A stretch of 64,000 nucleotides of DNA from Hymenobacter coccineus (GTDB lineage Bacteria; Bacteroidota; Bacteroidia; Cytophagales; Hymenobacteraceae), in NCBI RefSeq assembly GCF_001816125.1, contig NZ_MDZA01000111.1, forward strand, positions 62,001 through 126,000, in the 5' to 3' direction. Position numbers and translations under genes: made by a program. Shown one piece after another: positions 8,697 to 18,641 of the stretch. The notes under the pieces are model-generated. The model saw nothing but the letters and a program-made list of their open reading frames with translations, had not been told where the DNA came from and did not search any database. Position 1 is the first letter of the stretch; each line of letters starts with the position of its first letter.

Positions 8697-9185
8697 ATGC
8701 TTCCCCTCCCCGACCTCGCCGCCATGGTGGCCGTGTACAACCAAATCAACCGCTACGGCCACGCCAACGGCATGGCGCTGGACGTGGTGGGCCCCGGCCA
8801 GGCCGACTACCGGATGCGCGTGCGCCCCGAGCATTTATCGTCGCCCAACACGTGCCACGGCGGCGTGCTGGCCGGCCTCATGGACGCGGCCCTGGGCGCA
8901 GCGGCCCTCACGCTGGCCTTCACTACCCAGGAGCTGGTGTCCACCGTCGAGTTCAAGATGAACTACTTGTACCCCGTGCATTTGCACGACGAGCTGCGCG
9001 CCGAGGGCCGCGTGGAGCACACTGGCCAGCGCCTGTTGGTGAGCAGCTGCGTGGTGTACCGGGTAGTGGCCGGGGGCCCCGACGTGGCCGTGGCCCGGGG
9101 CCTGGGCACCTTCAACCGTTACCCGGCCGACAAGCGCGACTTCGCGCACCTGCTCCGGGGCCCCCAGTCCGACCAAATTCGCTAG
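8697..9185 (+). CDS. PaaI-type hotdog-fold thioesterase
   Basis: A 162-residue protein with the hotdog signature NTCHGGVLAGLMDAALG (HGG followed by an acidic residue) and a strand TVEFKMNYLYPV. These enzymes hydrolyse acyl-CoA or aryl-CoA thioesters and usually form tetramers. The ATG at 8697 follows a GC-rich leader; the frame is open far upstream but overlaps yajQ on the other strand and was rejected. The gene ends just before a strong two-way terminator. The substrate cannot be told from sequence. Confidence 0.85.
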   Translation: MLPLPDLAAMVAVYNQINRYGHANGMALDVVGPGQADYRMRVRPEHLSSPNTCHGGVLAGLMDAALGAAALTLAFTTQELVSTVEFKMNYLYPVHLHDELRAEGRVEHTGQRLLVSSCVVYRVVAGGPDVAVARGLGTFNRYPADKRDFAHLLRGPQSDQIR

Positions 9186-9212
9186 CCTGCGCCCGCGCCA
9201 GGGCCTAAAAAA

Positions 9213-9243
9213 AGCGCCGCGGGGGCCCCGCGGCGCTCTTTTT
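9213..9243. terminator. Bidirectional intrinsic terminator
   Basis: A stem with arms AGCGCCGCGGG and CCCGCGGCGCT is flanked by seven A on the left and a T run on the right. It lies between the thioesterase gene and the convergent NYN-domain gene. Confidence 0.75.
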
Positions 9244-9312
9244 AACTAAAGTTGGCTAATAAGCTGCTCTTCCAAAAGTAGCCGTTCCCAGAAAGAGCTA
9301 ACAGCTTAAACC

Positions 9313-10338
9313 TTATAGCTCGACGGGCACCGTTTGCAGGTCGGGCTCCGACTCGGGCTCGTAGTCGTCGGTTTCTGACAGCTGGGGGGCGGTTACTTTG
9401 CGCACATTGCGGGCGCAGTCCTCGTCGCGGTGGTTGCGGCCCACTGTGAACTCCACCCAGTCGCCTTCGCGCAGGTCGTTGAAGTCGCCCTCGGTGAGGT
9501 CGGCGTAGCTGAAGAAGAGGTTGTTGGGCGGCATCACCACGAAGCCGAAGCCGTTTTTCAGGTTTTTGATGGTGCTCATGCCAGTGGTGCCCACGGGGCC
9601 CGCGGCGGTGGGGCCGTTGGGGCGGGCGGGCTTGGGCGCAGTGGTAGCGGCCATGGTGCTGGGCGCAAACGCGGCCGGCTCCGACTGGCTCACGAACAGG
9701 GCTTCCACTACTTCGTCCTGGGCGGTCAGGCCGCGGTCAATCACGGCGTGCATGGCCACGGGGTAGGTTACCTGCTCCAGCAGCTGCTGCGAGGCACGCG
9801 TCACGCGGGTTTCGCCCTTGAAGTCCTCGTACTTGAAGTCCCAGTTCAGCAGCATCACGCGGGTACCCACGGTGTTGAGCTTGCGGATGAGGGGCACGTA
9901 GTCCGAGTCGCCGGCGATGAGCACCACCACGTCCAGGGTTTTGTGCAGGGCCAGCTCCAGGGCCTCCAGCGAGAGCCACACGTCGATGCCTTTTTCCTGC
10001 AAGCGGCCGTCGCGGGTTTTCAGGGGCATGTAGTGGGTGCTCACGCCCAGGTTCATCAGGATGTCGTCGAGCAGGCGGTCGTGAAACAGGCGGTCTTTGT
10101 CGCGGGCCTCGGTGGCCGAGAGGCGGCCCCGGAAAAAGTGGGCATCAGTGATTTGCGCCAGGCGCACGTCTACATCTTCTTCCTCAGCCACTTGGTGGCG
10201 GATAAACTCGTGCAGTCCTTCGAGGCTGATCCGCGCCTTCCGCTCGTGCTGGAAATAGTAATAGTCGCTGATTTTCAAAAAATAATTGCCGTCGTAAAAC
10301 ACGCCGACGCGAATCAGGGGGCTATTCATCTGGTTCAT
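9313..10338 (-). CDS. NYN/LabA-type RNase domain fused to a cold-shock domain
   Basis: A 341-residue fusion. Residues about 8-175 form an NYN (PIN-like) nuclease domain, with acidic metal-binding residues in GVFYDGNYF, EKGIDVWLSLEALELAL and VVVLIAGDSDYVPL. A linker rich in Pro, Ala and Thr follows (about 205-255). Residues about 255-318 form a cold-shock-like OB fold, with KNGFGFVV and LFFSYADL in place of the usual RNP motifs. NYN proteins are metal-dependent endoribonucleases, and cold-shock domains bind single-stranded RNA, so the protein probably selects RNA with one end and cuts with the other. It is a single gene with a long AT-rich leader. Role inferred. Confidence 0.85.
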   Translation of the reverse strand: MNQMNSPLIRVGVFYDGNYFLKISDYYYFQHERKARISLEGLHEFIRHQVAEEEDVDVRLAQITDAHFFRGRLSATEARDKDRLFHDRLLDDILMNLGVSTHYMPLKTRDGRLQEKGIDVWLSLEALELALHKTLDVVVLIAGDSDYVPLIRKLNTVGTRVMLLNWDFKYEDFKGETRVTRASQQLLEQVTYPVAMHAVIDRGLTAQDEVVEALFVSQSEPAAFAPSTMAATTAPKPARPNGPTAAGPVGTTGMSTIKNLKNGFGFVVMPPNNLFFSYADLTEGDFNDLREGDWVEFTVGRNHRDEDCARNVRKVTAPQLSETDDYEPESEPDLQTVPVEL

Positions 10339-10697
10339 GCGGATGGTTGGGTAAAATAGTAGTAAATGAGAGACGTTTTAGGTGAGACGTGCGGACAGGG
10401 CCCCGCCGCCGCGCGCCAAAGCGGCAGGGCGGAACGGAGCAGTTCAGAAGAGAGGGGGAAAGCCAGCGGCCGAGAACCGGGCCGGCCAGGGGCCCCAGCG
10501 GGCCGTTAATTAATAGTTATAGTGACTAATTAAGCTTAACCCCGGCTGGCCGAACCGATTAATAACGAAGAAATAACGTATAAATCGGCATTAACTCCTG
10601 CCCTCTCCGCACATATCCGCTGCGAAGCTAATAGCCCGTGCCGACTAATGCAACCGATTGCCGGTTTCTTTTACGTCCGGAGCACAGAAAATAGCTT
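10339..10697. other. Intergenic region with AT-rich core
   Basis: About 360 bp with no credible ORF. The middle (about 10505-10600) is markedly AT-rich (TTAATTAATAGTTATAG and similar) between GC-rich flanks. It should hold the promoter of the NYN gene on the minus strand and the 3' end region of the YdjM-like gene. No clear terminator or repeat was found. Confidence 0.5.
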
Positions 10698-11438
10698 CTA
10701 AAATCCTATTTTGCCCATTATTAGCCCCAGCACCAACAGCGCATAACCGGCACAAATGCTTACTTCAAGCACGTTGCCCGAAGGCGAACCGGTGCGGATA
10801 AGTGGTACTTTAAAGGAGTAGCCCAGCAGCGGGAATAACCAGCGCACACCGGCCTTTGTGAGGGTATCGGCCACGAGGTGCGAGGCGTAGCCGGCGCCCG
10901 CAAACAGGGCCACGCCGCGCCAGCCCAAGTGGTGCTCGGCCAGGTAGCCGATGTAGGTCCAGAAGGCAGTGGCCCACACGGTGTGCGTCCAGGAGCGGTG
11001 GCTGGTGAAGGGCGCTAGGGCGATGAAGGCCCCCAGCAGGCTTAGCCACACCTGCCCGGCATAGAGGCCCGCCACGCCCGTGCCCAGCCCCGTGAAGAGC
11101 AGCGCCAGCCGCCGCGTGGAGCCGCCCTGCAAGCCCGCCCCCAGCAGGCCAAAGCCCAGGGCAATAAGATAATACAGCCGCTGCCCGCCGCCCACGTGCA
11201 GGCACAGGTAGCTGTAGCCCGCGATGACCAGCGCTGCCGCCACAAAGGCCCAGCGCACGTAGTGCTGCGCAAAGCCCAGGCGCTGGCTCAGGCGGCTTTC
11301 GGGGTGGTCGAGGTCGGGGGCCAGGGCCGAGAAGCCGGCCAGGGCCACGCCGGCCAGCGAGGCCGGCACGCCCGGAACCAGCCCGGCAATGGCCGCGCCC
11401 GTGATGAGGCCAATGGCCAAGTGAGAAGAACCGCGCAC
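10698..11438 (-). CDS. YdjM/DUF457-like membrane-bound metal-dependent hydrolase
   Basis: A 246-residue membrane protein with about six hydrophobic segments. The family motifs are visible: RGSSHLAIG near the start, ALAPDLDHPES, SHRSWTHT, and ASHLVADTLTKAG. These His/Asp residues are the proposed metal ligands of the YdjM (LexA-regulated inner membrane) family. I chose the GTG at 11438 because homology begins there; the longer open frame to 11795 would overlap the mfd start region and is basic, low-complexity sequence. The natural substrate of this family is unknown. Confidence 0.8.
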   Translation of the reverse strand: MRGSSHLAIGLITGAAIAGLVPGVPASLAGVALAGFSALAPDLDHPESRLSQRLGFAQHYVRWAFVAAALVIAGYSYLCLHVGGGQRLYYLIALGFGLLGAGLQGGSTRRLALLFTGLGTGVAGLYAGQVWLSLLGAFIALAPFTSHRSWTHTVWATAFWTYIGYLAEHHLGWRGVALFAGAGYASHLVADTLTKAGVRWLFPLLGYSFKVPLIRTGSPSGNVLEVSICAGYALLVLGLIMGKIGF

Positions 11439-11532
11439 TAAAGATTGACTAGCGATAAAGGGCCGCAAAGCTACGCGGCCTGCCCTGGGGGCCCCGGAAA
11501 CCTTCGCCGGGCCCTGAGTGTATTGCAAGGGC

Positions 11533-11564
11533 CAGCCCGGCCGGAATACGTTCCGGCCGGGCTG
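11533..11564. promoter_or_regulatory. Perfect 14-bp hairpin in the mfd leader
   Basis: CAGCCCGGCCGGAA and its exact complement TTCCGGCCGGGCTG enclose a TACG loop. It ends 31 bases before the mfd start. It lacks a proper T run, so it may be a leader structure or a terminator for upstream transcription. Confidence 0.45.
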
Positions 11565-11595
11565 CTTTACGTGTTTCCGCCTAGCCCCGACTGTT

Positions 11596-14500
11596 GTGCA
11601 AGTAGTTGATTTTCTGCGCTTATACCGCTTATCGCCCGAAATCCAGACCCTGGCCGCCCGCCTGCGCGAGGCCGCCAAGCCGGGCCCCGGCGGCGTGCGC
11701 CTGCACCTGCGCGGCCTGGTGGGCAGCCAAGACGCGGTGGTAGCCGCCGCGGCCGCCAACCCCCAGCACGCCCACGTGTTCGTGCTGCACGACAAAGAGG
11801 AAGCAGCTTACTTCCTGGCCGATTTGCAGCACTTGCTGCCCGAGGGCAGCGAGGCGCTGCTGTTCCCCAGCTCGTACAAGCGGCCCTACCAGTTCGACGA
11901 AACCGAGAACGCCAACGTACTGATGCGCGCCGAGGCCCTGAACCGGCTCAACACGGTGCGCGGCGGGGCGGCGGGCCAAGGCGTGTTCATCGCCACCTAC
12001 CCGGAGGCGCTGACGGAGAAGGTTATCAACCGCCAGAGCCTGGTAAAAAACACGTTCACGGCTAAGACGGGTGATAAGCTGGACATAAATTTCCTGGGCG
12101 AGCTGCTGGGCGAGTACGACTTTGAGAAGACAGATTTCGTGTACGAGGCCGGGCAGTACGCCGTGCGCGGCGGCATCGTGGACGTGTTCAGCTACGCCAA
12201 CGAGCTGCCGTTTCGGCTGGAATTGTTCGGCGACGAGATTGAGAGCATCCGCACGTTCAACCCCGAAACGCAGCTCTCGGTGGAGCCGCGGCCGCAGGTG
12301 AGCATCATTCCCAACGTGCAAACCAAGCTGTTGCAGGAAAAGCGGGAGGCGTTTTTTGAGTTTTTGCCCCACACGGCCTGCCTGTGGCTGAAGGACGTGC
12401 GCCAGACGCTAGACGTGGTGGCGGACTTGTACGAGCGGGCGGAAACCAACTTCCAAGCGATGCTGGGCGAAGGCGGCGGGATGCAGATTGTGAGCAAGCC
12501 GGCCGATTTGTTCGAGTCGGGCAAGAACTTCAAGAAGTCGCTCGACGAGTTCGCGGTGGTGGAGTTCGGTAAACGGTTCCACTTCAAAAACGCCGATACC
12601 TTCCAGTTCGGGGCCAAGCCGCAGCCGAGCTTCAACAAGGAGTTCCCGCGCATGGCCAAAAATCTGCGCGAGAACCAAGTGCGCGACTTCACCACGATTA
12701 TCGCCGCCGACACGGTACGGCAGGCCGACCGGCTGCGCACAATTTTCGACGAGATTGATAACAACGTGCAGTTCCAGCACCTGCTGCTGGCCCTGCGCGA
12801 GGGCTTTGTTGACGAGCAGATGGGCCTGGCCGTGTACACCGACCACCAGCTGTTTGAGCGCTACTACAGAGCCCAGGAAACCAAGAAGTTTTCGAAGAAA
12901 AAAGCGCTGACGCTGCGCGAGCTAAAGACGTTGCAGCCCGGCGACTACGTGACGCACCAGGACTACGGCATTGCCCGGTTTGCGGGCCTGACGCAGGTGG
13001 ACATCAACGGGCAGATTCAGGAGGCCATCCGGCTGGTGTACCGCGACGACGACGTGCTGACGGTGAGCATCCACGCGCTGCACAAAATTGCCAAGTACAG
13101 CGGCGCCGAGGGGTCGCCGCCCAGTATGAGCAAGCTGGGCTCACCGGAGTGGGAGAACAAGAAGCGGGCCGTCAAGAAGAAAGTGAAGGATATTGCAGCC
13201 GATCTTATTCGGCTGTACGCCAAGCGAAAAACGGCCCCGGGCTTCGCGTTTTCGGCCGATGGCTTCATGCAGGCCGAGCTGGAATCGAGCTTTATTTACG
13301 AGGACACGCCCGACCAGGCCAAGGCCACCGAGGACGTGAAGCACGACATGCAGCAGCCCCACCCGATGGACCGCTTGGTGTGCGGCGACGTGGGCTTCGG
13401 CAAGACGGAAGTGGCGATTCGGGCGGCCTTCAAGGCCGTGGCCGACGGCAAGCAGGCGGCGGTGCTGGTGCCGACTACTATCCTGGCTATGCAGCACTAC
13501 AAGACGTTCCGGGACCGGCTGGCGACCCTGCCCGTGACGGTGGAGTACGTGAACCGCTTCAAGAGCACCAAGCAGATCAAGGAAACCTTGCAGCGCGTGG
13601 CGGAGGGCAAAACCGACATCCTCATCGGCACGCACCGGCTGACCAACAAGGACATTGTTTTCAAGGACTTGGGCTTGCTGATTATTGACGAGGAGCAGAA
13701 GTTCGGCGTGAAGACCAAGGACAAGCTTAAAGAGCTGAAGGTGAACGTAGACACGCTCACACTCTCGGCCACGCCGATCCCGCGAACGCTGCACTTCTCG
13801 CTGATGGGGGCCCGGGACCTGAGCGTGATTGCCACGCCGCCGCCTAACCGGCAGCCGGTGCAAACCGAGCTGCACGTGTACGACGAAATCCTGATCCGCG
13901 ACGCGGTGGCGCGCGAGTTGAAGCGCGGCGGGCAGGTGTTTTTCGTGCACAACCGCATCAAGGACATTGAGGAAGTGGCGGGCATGATTCTGCGCCTCGT
14001 GCCGGACGCGAAAATCACCTACGCCCACGGCCAAATGGAGGGCGACCTGCTGGAGAAGCGCATGATGAAGTTTGTGGAGGGCGAGTACGACGTGTTGGTG
14101 AGCACGAGCATCATCGAGAGCGGGCTCGACATTCCGAACGCCAACACCATCATCATCAACCGCGCCCACCTAGCCGGCCTAAGTGATTTGCACCAGATGC
14201 GGGGCCGCGTGGGCCGCTCCAACCGCAAGGCTTACTGCTACTTGCTGACGCCGCCCGTGGCCAACCTGCCTGCCGACGCCCGCAAGCGCCTGAGCACGCT
14301 GGAAGAGTTTTCGGACCTCGGCGCGGGCTTCAACGTGGCCATGCGCGACCTGGACATCCGCGGGGCGGGCAACCTGCTGGGCGGCGAGCAGAGCGGCTTT
14401 ATTAACGACTTGGGCTACGAAACCTACCACCAGATATTGGACGAGGCGGTTCGCGAACTGAAGGAAACGGAGTTCAAGGACCTGTTCATGGGCGACTCGA

Positions 14501-15009
14501 ACCAGCGCTTGCAAGCCGCCGCCGGGGCTGCCCGCAACCACGAGTGCAACGTGGAAACCGACCGCCAGGTGCTGATACCCGACCGCTACGTGAGCAACGT
14601 GTCGGAGCGCTTGCAGCTGTATGCCAAGCTCGACCGGGCCGAGAAGCCCGAGGCCCTGCGCAAGCTGCTGGCCAGCATGGTGGACCGCTTCGGGCCCCTG
14701 CCGGCCGAGGTGGAGCAGCTCGCCGACCTCGTGCGCCTGCGCTGGCAGGCCGGCCGCCTGGGCTTCGCCAAGCTCACGCTGAAGCGCGACACGCTGAAGG
14801 GCTACCTGCCCGCGGGCCCCGAACACCAAGCCTACTTCCAGGGCGACCAGTTCGGCGACATCCTCAACTACGTGCAGACCCACGCCCGCAGCGCCAGCAT
14901 GAAGGAGCGCAAAGAGCAGCTGGTCATCACGTTCGAGGAAGTGAAATCCATCCCGCAGGCCAAAAAAGTACTGGCCGAGCTGGGCAGCGCCGAATTGGTG
15001 GAGGCGTAA
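11596..15009 (+). CDS. mfd: Transcription-repair coupling factor
   Basis: A 1137-residue Mfd with the expected order: UvrB-like N-terminal half, RNA polymerase-binding module (PGDYVTHQDYGIARF), SF2 translocase and a C-terminal TRCF domain. Walker A is GDVGFGKTE (597-605), motif II is DEEQ (698 on), motif III is TLSATPIPRTL, and IIESGLDIPN and QMRGRVGRS follow. Mfd removes stalled RNA polymerase from damaged DNA and recruits UvrA. The GTG at 11596 gives VQVVDFLRLYRLSPE, close to the usual start; the frame stays open further up but reads through the leader hairpin. Complete gene. Confidence 0.95.
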   Translation: MQVVDFLRLYRLSPEIQTLAARLREAAKPGPGGVRLHLRGLVGSQDAVVAAAAANPQHAHVFVLHDKEEAAYFLADLQHLLPEGSEALLFPSSYKRPYQFDETENANVLMRAEALNRLNTVRGGAAGQGVFIATYPEALTEKVINRQSLVKNTFTAKTGDKLDINFLGELLGEYDFEKTDFVYEAGQYAVRGGIVDVFSYANELPFRLELFGDEIESIRTFNPETQLSVEPRPQVSIIPNVQTKLLQEKREAFFEFLPHTACLWLKDVRQTLDVVADLYERAETNFQAMLGEGGGMQIVSKPADLFESGKNFKKSLDEFAVVEFGKRFHFKNADTFQFGAKPQPSFNKEFPRMAKNLRENQVRDFTTIIAADTVRQADRLRTIFDEIDNNVQFQHLLLALREGFVDEQMGLAVYTDHQLFERYYRAQETKKFSKKKALTLRELKTLQPGDYVTHQDYGIARFAGLTQVDINGQIQEAIRLVYRDDDVLTVSIHALHKIAKYSGAEGSPPSMSKLGSPEWENKKRAVKKKVKDIAADLIRLYAKRKTAPGFAFSADGFMQAELESSFIYEDTPDQAKATEDVKHDMQQPHPMDRLVCGDVGFGKTEVAIRAAFKAVADGKQAAVLVPTTILAMQHYKTFRDRLATLPVTVEYVNRFKSTKQIKETLQRVAEGKTDILIGTHRLTNKDIVFKDLGLLIIDEEQKFGVKTKDKLKELKVNVDTLTLSATPIPRTLHFSLMGARDLSVIATPPPNRQPVQTELHVYDEILIRDAVARELKRGGQVFFVHNRIKDIEEVAGMILRLVPDAKITYAHGQMEGDLLEKRMMKFVEGEYDVLVSTSIIESGLDIPNANTIIINRAHLAGLSDLHQMRGRVGRSNRKAYCYLLTPPVANLPADARKRLSTLEEFSDLGAGFNVAMRDLDIRGAGNLLGGEQSGFINDLGYETYHQILDEAVRELKETEFKDLFMGDSNQRLQAAAGAARNHECNVETDRQVLIPDRYVSNVSERLQLYAKLDRAEKPEALRKLLASMVDRFGPLPAEVEQLADLVRLRWQAGRLGFAKLTLKRDTLKGYLPAGPEHQAYFQGDQFGDILNYVQTHARSASMKERKEQLVITFEEVKSIPQAKKVLAELGSAELVEA

Positions 15010-15046
15010 AATCGGATTTTGCTACCTTGCATAAAAGCTATAACTT

Positions 15047-15240
15047 ATGGATTACAACGAGCTTTCTGGGCGAATTGAGGCCCTATTGGCGGACATACTG
15101 CACCGCATGGACCGGCACACCGAGCAACAAGGCACCCGCACCGATAAGCAAAGGGCCCAGATGCGCTACTCCCCATCCTCACTGCCTATGGAGCACGTTT
15201 CCAGCGGCTGGAAGCGGCTGTTTTTAATAAGGCCAGCTAG
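15047..15240 (+). pseudogene. Small coiled-coil protein, probably frameshifted
   Basis: The first frame reads MDYNELSGRIEALLADILHR and continues as an amphipathic helix to about 15150. A second frame then gives DALLPILTAYGARFQRLEA and stops at 15240. Both halves look like one short coiled-coil protein of about 64 residues broken by one base near 15150-15165. The uncorrected first frame runs on through the downstream terminator, which is unlikely to be real. It follows mfd by 37 bp. No function is recognised. Confidence 0.45.
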
Positions 15241-15265
15241 GTTTCTGGCGCTTGAAAAACTGATG

Positions 15266-15300
15266 AATCCCGGCTTGGTGGTTACCGAACCGGGATTTTT
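15266..15300 (+). terminator. Intrinsic terminator
   Basis: A stem with arms AATCCCGG and CCGGGATT, extended by inner pairs, is followed by a T run. It lies downstream of mfd and the small coiled-coil ORF. Confidence 0.65.
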
Positions 15301-15440
15301 ATTGTCACCCCTCACCATTGCTACTCACTGCTAACCGAAGCTAAACAGTAGGATTAAACCTGGAAAAAACTTGATGCGGGGCGGGACGAAACGGCGCGGG
15401 AAGTGTTGTTATGGCCTACGCTTTCCCTTCCTTTATTTTT

Positions 15441-15740
15441 ATGAAAAAGCTCCTTTTCCTGGCTGCCCTGGCGGCTGGTATTACCACCGCCCAGGCCCAG
15501 TCGGGCCCTACCAACCACAAGCCCGTGGTGGGCGACCCCGTGACGGCCGCGCCCAACGGCCCGGTGAACGCCGGCGTGAAGCCCGGCCAGAAAGTGAACA
15601 CGGCCCCCGCCACGGGCGCCAACCGGGCTTCACGCTCCAGTTCCACTGTTAAGGCCTCGCGCCAGGGCACGGCCACGGCCAGCGGCCTGCCCCAGGCCAT
15701 GGGCAAAAACGCCGCTGTGAAGCCCGGCGCGAAGAAATAA
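15441..15740 (+). CDS. Small secreted hypothetical protein
   Basis: A 99-residue protein with a clear signal peptide (MKKLLFLAALAAG, cleavage near AQAQ at 18-20). The mature part is about 80 residues, basic and rich in Pro, Ala, Gly, Ser and Lys, with PGQKVNTAPATGANRAS and two PGxK motifs. It has no Cys and no recognised domain, and is probably disordered in the periplasm or outside the cell. The ATG at 15441 was chosen over one 30 bases upstream because it places the signal peptide at the N-terminus. Confidence 0.65.
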   Translation: MKKLLFLAALAAGITTAQAQSGPTNHKPVVGDPVTAAPNGPVNAGVKPGQKVNTAPATGANRASRSSSTVKASRQGTATASGLPQAMGKNAAVKPGAKK

Positions 15741-15810
15741 CTTTCGGCCCTGGGGCCCCAAAAAGAACGGCCCGGCGCATATGCGGCCGGCTTCTTTGCC
15801 CCAGGGCGGG

Positions 15811-18338
15811 CTACTTGCCTTGCACCGTGACGGTGACGGTGCCGCGCACGGGCTGGCCGTTGGCCGTGATGCCCTCGACGGTGGTGCGGAACGTGCCGCT
15901 CACATCGCCGGTGAAGAAGGTGAGGGCGGCCTCGCCGGCGGCGTTGGTGCGCACTGTGGGGTTCCAGTAGAGGGACGTGCGGCGCGGGTCGGGGCCCGGG
16001 GCGGTGAGCGTGGGGGCCCCGTAGCGCGGCGCGTAGAACTCGCGGGCCTGGTAGTAGCCGGGCAGCTTCACGGTGGCGATGCCCGGGGCGGGGCCCTTGT
16101 CGGCGCCCTTGTACTTGGGGTCGGCGCGCTTGGTGTAGATGGCGATAACGCCGCCGCTACCGCCGAATATGGCGGCTTCGTTGCCCTTGAAAACTTCTAC
16201 CGACTGGATATCGGTCGAGACGAGGGTGTTAATAACGTCGGCGTCGACCCGCGCACCATCGAGGATGAACTGCGGCGTGCCCTGGTTGCGGATTTGAATG
16301 GACATGTTGGGCGGGCTGCCGCTGATGGTGAGGCCGGCCACGCGCCCTTGCAGCACCTGGAAAACGCTCAGGCCCGACTGCGCCGTGGGGTTGCTGGCGA
16401 AATCAATCACGGTGCCGCCGGTGGCCCCGTAGAGGCGGCGGGGGTCGTCGGGCGGCACGGCCACGCGCTTGGCCGTCACGGCCACGTTATCAAGCAAAAT
16501 GTTGCGCGTTACCATGCCCACCGGGTGCCGCGAGGGGTCCATTTCGTGCTCGTCGGCCTGCTGCTGGCGGCTGCGCTTCACAAAATCGGCGATGGGGCCC
16601 GGCGGGGTGGGCAGCGGCGGCAGCCGCAGGTTTTCCACCGAGGGCCCCGTATCGGGCCGGATGACCACGTTGGAGCCGCCCTGCGCGCGCCGGGCCTGCA
16701 AGGTCACGATGGCCGTGTCGCGCCCATCGAAGCCCACGAAGCGGAAGCGGCCGGCGGCGTTGGTCACGCCCGTGGTGACCTGCCGGATGGGCCGGGTTTG
16801 AATGAAGGTGAGTTGGCTGTTGGGGATGGGGCGGTAGCCGTGCTCGCTCAGCACCTGCCCGCCCAGGGCCAGGGCCTGGTCGGCGGGGTATTCGAGGTAG
16901 GGGGCCTGGCCGCTCACCACGTTTTTCCACACAAAGCGCCGCCAGCCTTGGGTTAGCAGCAGGTCGTCGAGGGCGCGGGCGGTTTCGGCGGTGGGGTTTT
17001 GGAAGTAGTAGCCGGGGCCCTCCACGTAGCCGGCCAGATCGGAGGTCAGCAGCAGGTTCGAGGCAACGGTTTCGGCGGTGGGGTCGAGGCCCGCAAGGCC
17101 CGCTTCCACCACCGACACCGACAGGCGGGCGGCGGCCAACGGCTGGCCGGCGGCATCGGCCAGGCGCACCTTCATCTGTACTGGGGCCCGCAGGCCGTAA
17201 GAACTGGTTTTGTCGGGGGTGAGGGCGGCGGGCACGGTGGCCGCTCCGTTCTGCACAAAGGCCAGGCGCTCGGCCTGCGGTGTGCCCTGGGCATCGACCA
17301 GCGTAAGGTGCAGGATGCCGTTGGGGTAGCGCGCCTTCGACACCTTCCAGGTGGCGGGGGCCGCGCCGATGGGCCGCGGGGCCATGTACACCAGGAAGCC
17401 GCGCACTTCCGTCAGCAGCATCACCGGGCCGGGCACGGGGGCCCCGGCGGGGCCCTGGTAGCGGGCCTCCACCGCGTAGTCGGTACCGGCGTCGGTTACG
17501 TGCAGGGCGTAGCCGCTGGCTGCACCGCGGGCAGGGCGTAGTCAGCAGTGGTGCCGCCGGGCAGGGCCACGCGGGCGCGGTAGTGCTGGCCGGCGACCGG
17601 GGTGAGGGCGAAGTGCCCCATGCCCAGGTGCGTGGTGCCGAAGGGAGGCACCACGGCCGCGTTGCGGTCGTCAACTATTTGAGCTTTGACGTCGACGCCG
17701 CGGCCGTTCACGTCCACGGCTTTGAGGGCCACCACGGCGGGCAGGCCGGCCACCAGGGCCCCACCCTCGGGAAAGAACTGCACGTCGGGCCGGCCGGCGG
17801 GCAGCACGGGGGTGCCGGCGGCGGGACGGCGCACGGCGAGCGGCGGCGGGGTAGTAGCGGTGTAGGGCGAGGCGGCCCACACCTGCAAGCGGCGGCGGTA
17901 CACTAAGTCGTCGCCGGCGTTGCGCATCCAGTTGGTGTAGGCGCGCAGCTCGTAGGTGCCGGCGGCCAGCGTATCGGCCACGTCGAGGTCGCCGTAGGCG
18001 CGGCCGCCGTCCAGGCGCAGGGTGCGCTGGGCCACAATTTTCTGCTCGGCCGATACCAGATCGACGTACAGCACTTTGCTTAGCGAGTCGGCCTGGTGGC
18101 GCAGCCCATCCACTATATAGGCGCTGAACCAGATGGTTTCGCCGGTGGCGTACACGGGCTTGTCGAGGTGGAGGTAGGCTTTTTCGGGCAGTACGGTGGC
18201 GTAGTACTCGCTCACCTGGCGGGCCAGCCGCTGGAGGAGGCTCTCGTCGACCGGGCGGGGCCGGGCGGCCCCCAGTGCCAGCAGGCCCCCGCCCGCGAGC
18301 AGCGCCAGTGCCCAATTCCGGGAAAAATATGCGTTCAT
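15811..18338 (-). pseudogene. MG2-type envelope protein with TonB-plug domain, frameshifted
   Basis: The 5' part (18338-17496) has a signal peptide and a macroglobulin-like MG2 segment, VLPEKAYLHLDKPVYATGE with AGTYELRAYTNW. The 3' part (from about 17515) continues with Ig-like domains and a TonB-receptor plug-like region: LYGATGGTVIDF, VFQVLQGRVAGLTISG, VEVFKGNEAAIFGGSGGVIAIYTKR. Such proteins are thought to work in the periplasm or outer membrane of Bacteroidota. One base is missing near 17511-17520: restoring a C gives AVQPSGYALHVTDA and a whole protein of about 842 residues. Everything else is intact, so a consensus error is as likely as true decay. Confidence 0.8.
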
Positions 18339-18523
18339 GCGGGAAAGCTAGTGAGGAAACGGGCCGCTGGCCCCGCGCAGGGGCCCCAGCCAGGTGTTGG
18401 CGGGGTGAAGCCGCGGCTCCTACCCCCCGGGGCCCCAACGCCAAACGGGCCCCGCCAGTGTTGGCAAGGCCCGTTGTTTTGGCGCAGCGCTAATGCTTAT
18501 GGGGCTGCTTTAATAAGTCGTCA

Positions 18524-18620
18524 GACCGTCATACTGAGCTTGTCGAAACATCTCTCTCACTCACTAATTCAATCGTTCAGCAACGCGGGAGAGATGCTTC
18601 GATAAGCTCAGCATGACCGT
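18524..18620. repeat. Palindromic repeat, family B copy 1
   Basis: The arms are ACCGTCATACTGAGCTTGTC and its near complement ending at 18620, both carrying the CATCTCTC/GAGAGATG core. The loop contains TAATTCAATCGTT, which is also found in the copy at 40714-40823. It lies between the MG2-type gene (5' end) and the DsbA-like gene (3' end). Confidence 0.75.
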
Positions 18621-18641
18621 TTTTATTAGCTTTTAGCTCCC

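Noticed and set aside
11439-11795. Long N-terminal extension of the YdjM-like protein
   Set aside because: Overlaps the mfd leader and start on the other strand and is basic low-complexity sequence.
13141-14169. 342-residue open frame on the minus strand
   Set aside because: Antisense to the mfd helicase region; His/Val/Leu-rich shadow sequence.
15781-16956. 391-residue open frame on the plus strand
   Set aside because: Antisense to the MG2/TonB-plug gene, low-complexity Gly/Ala/His content.
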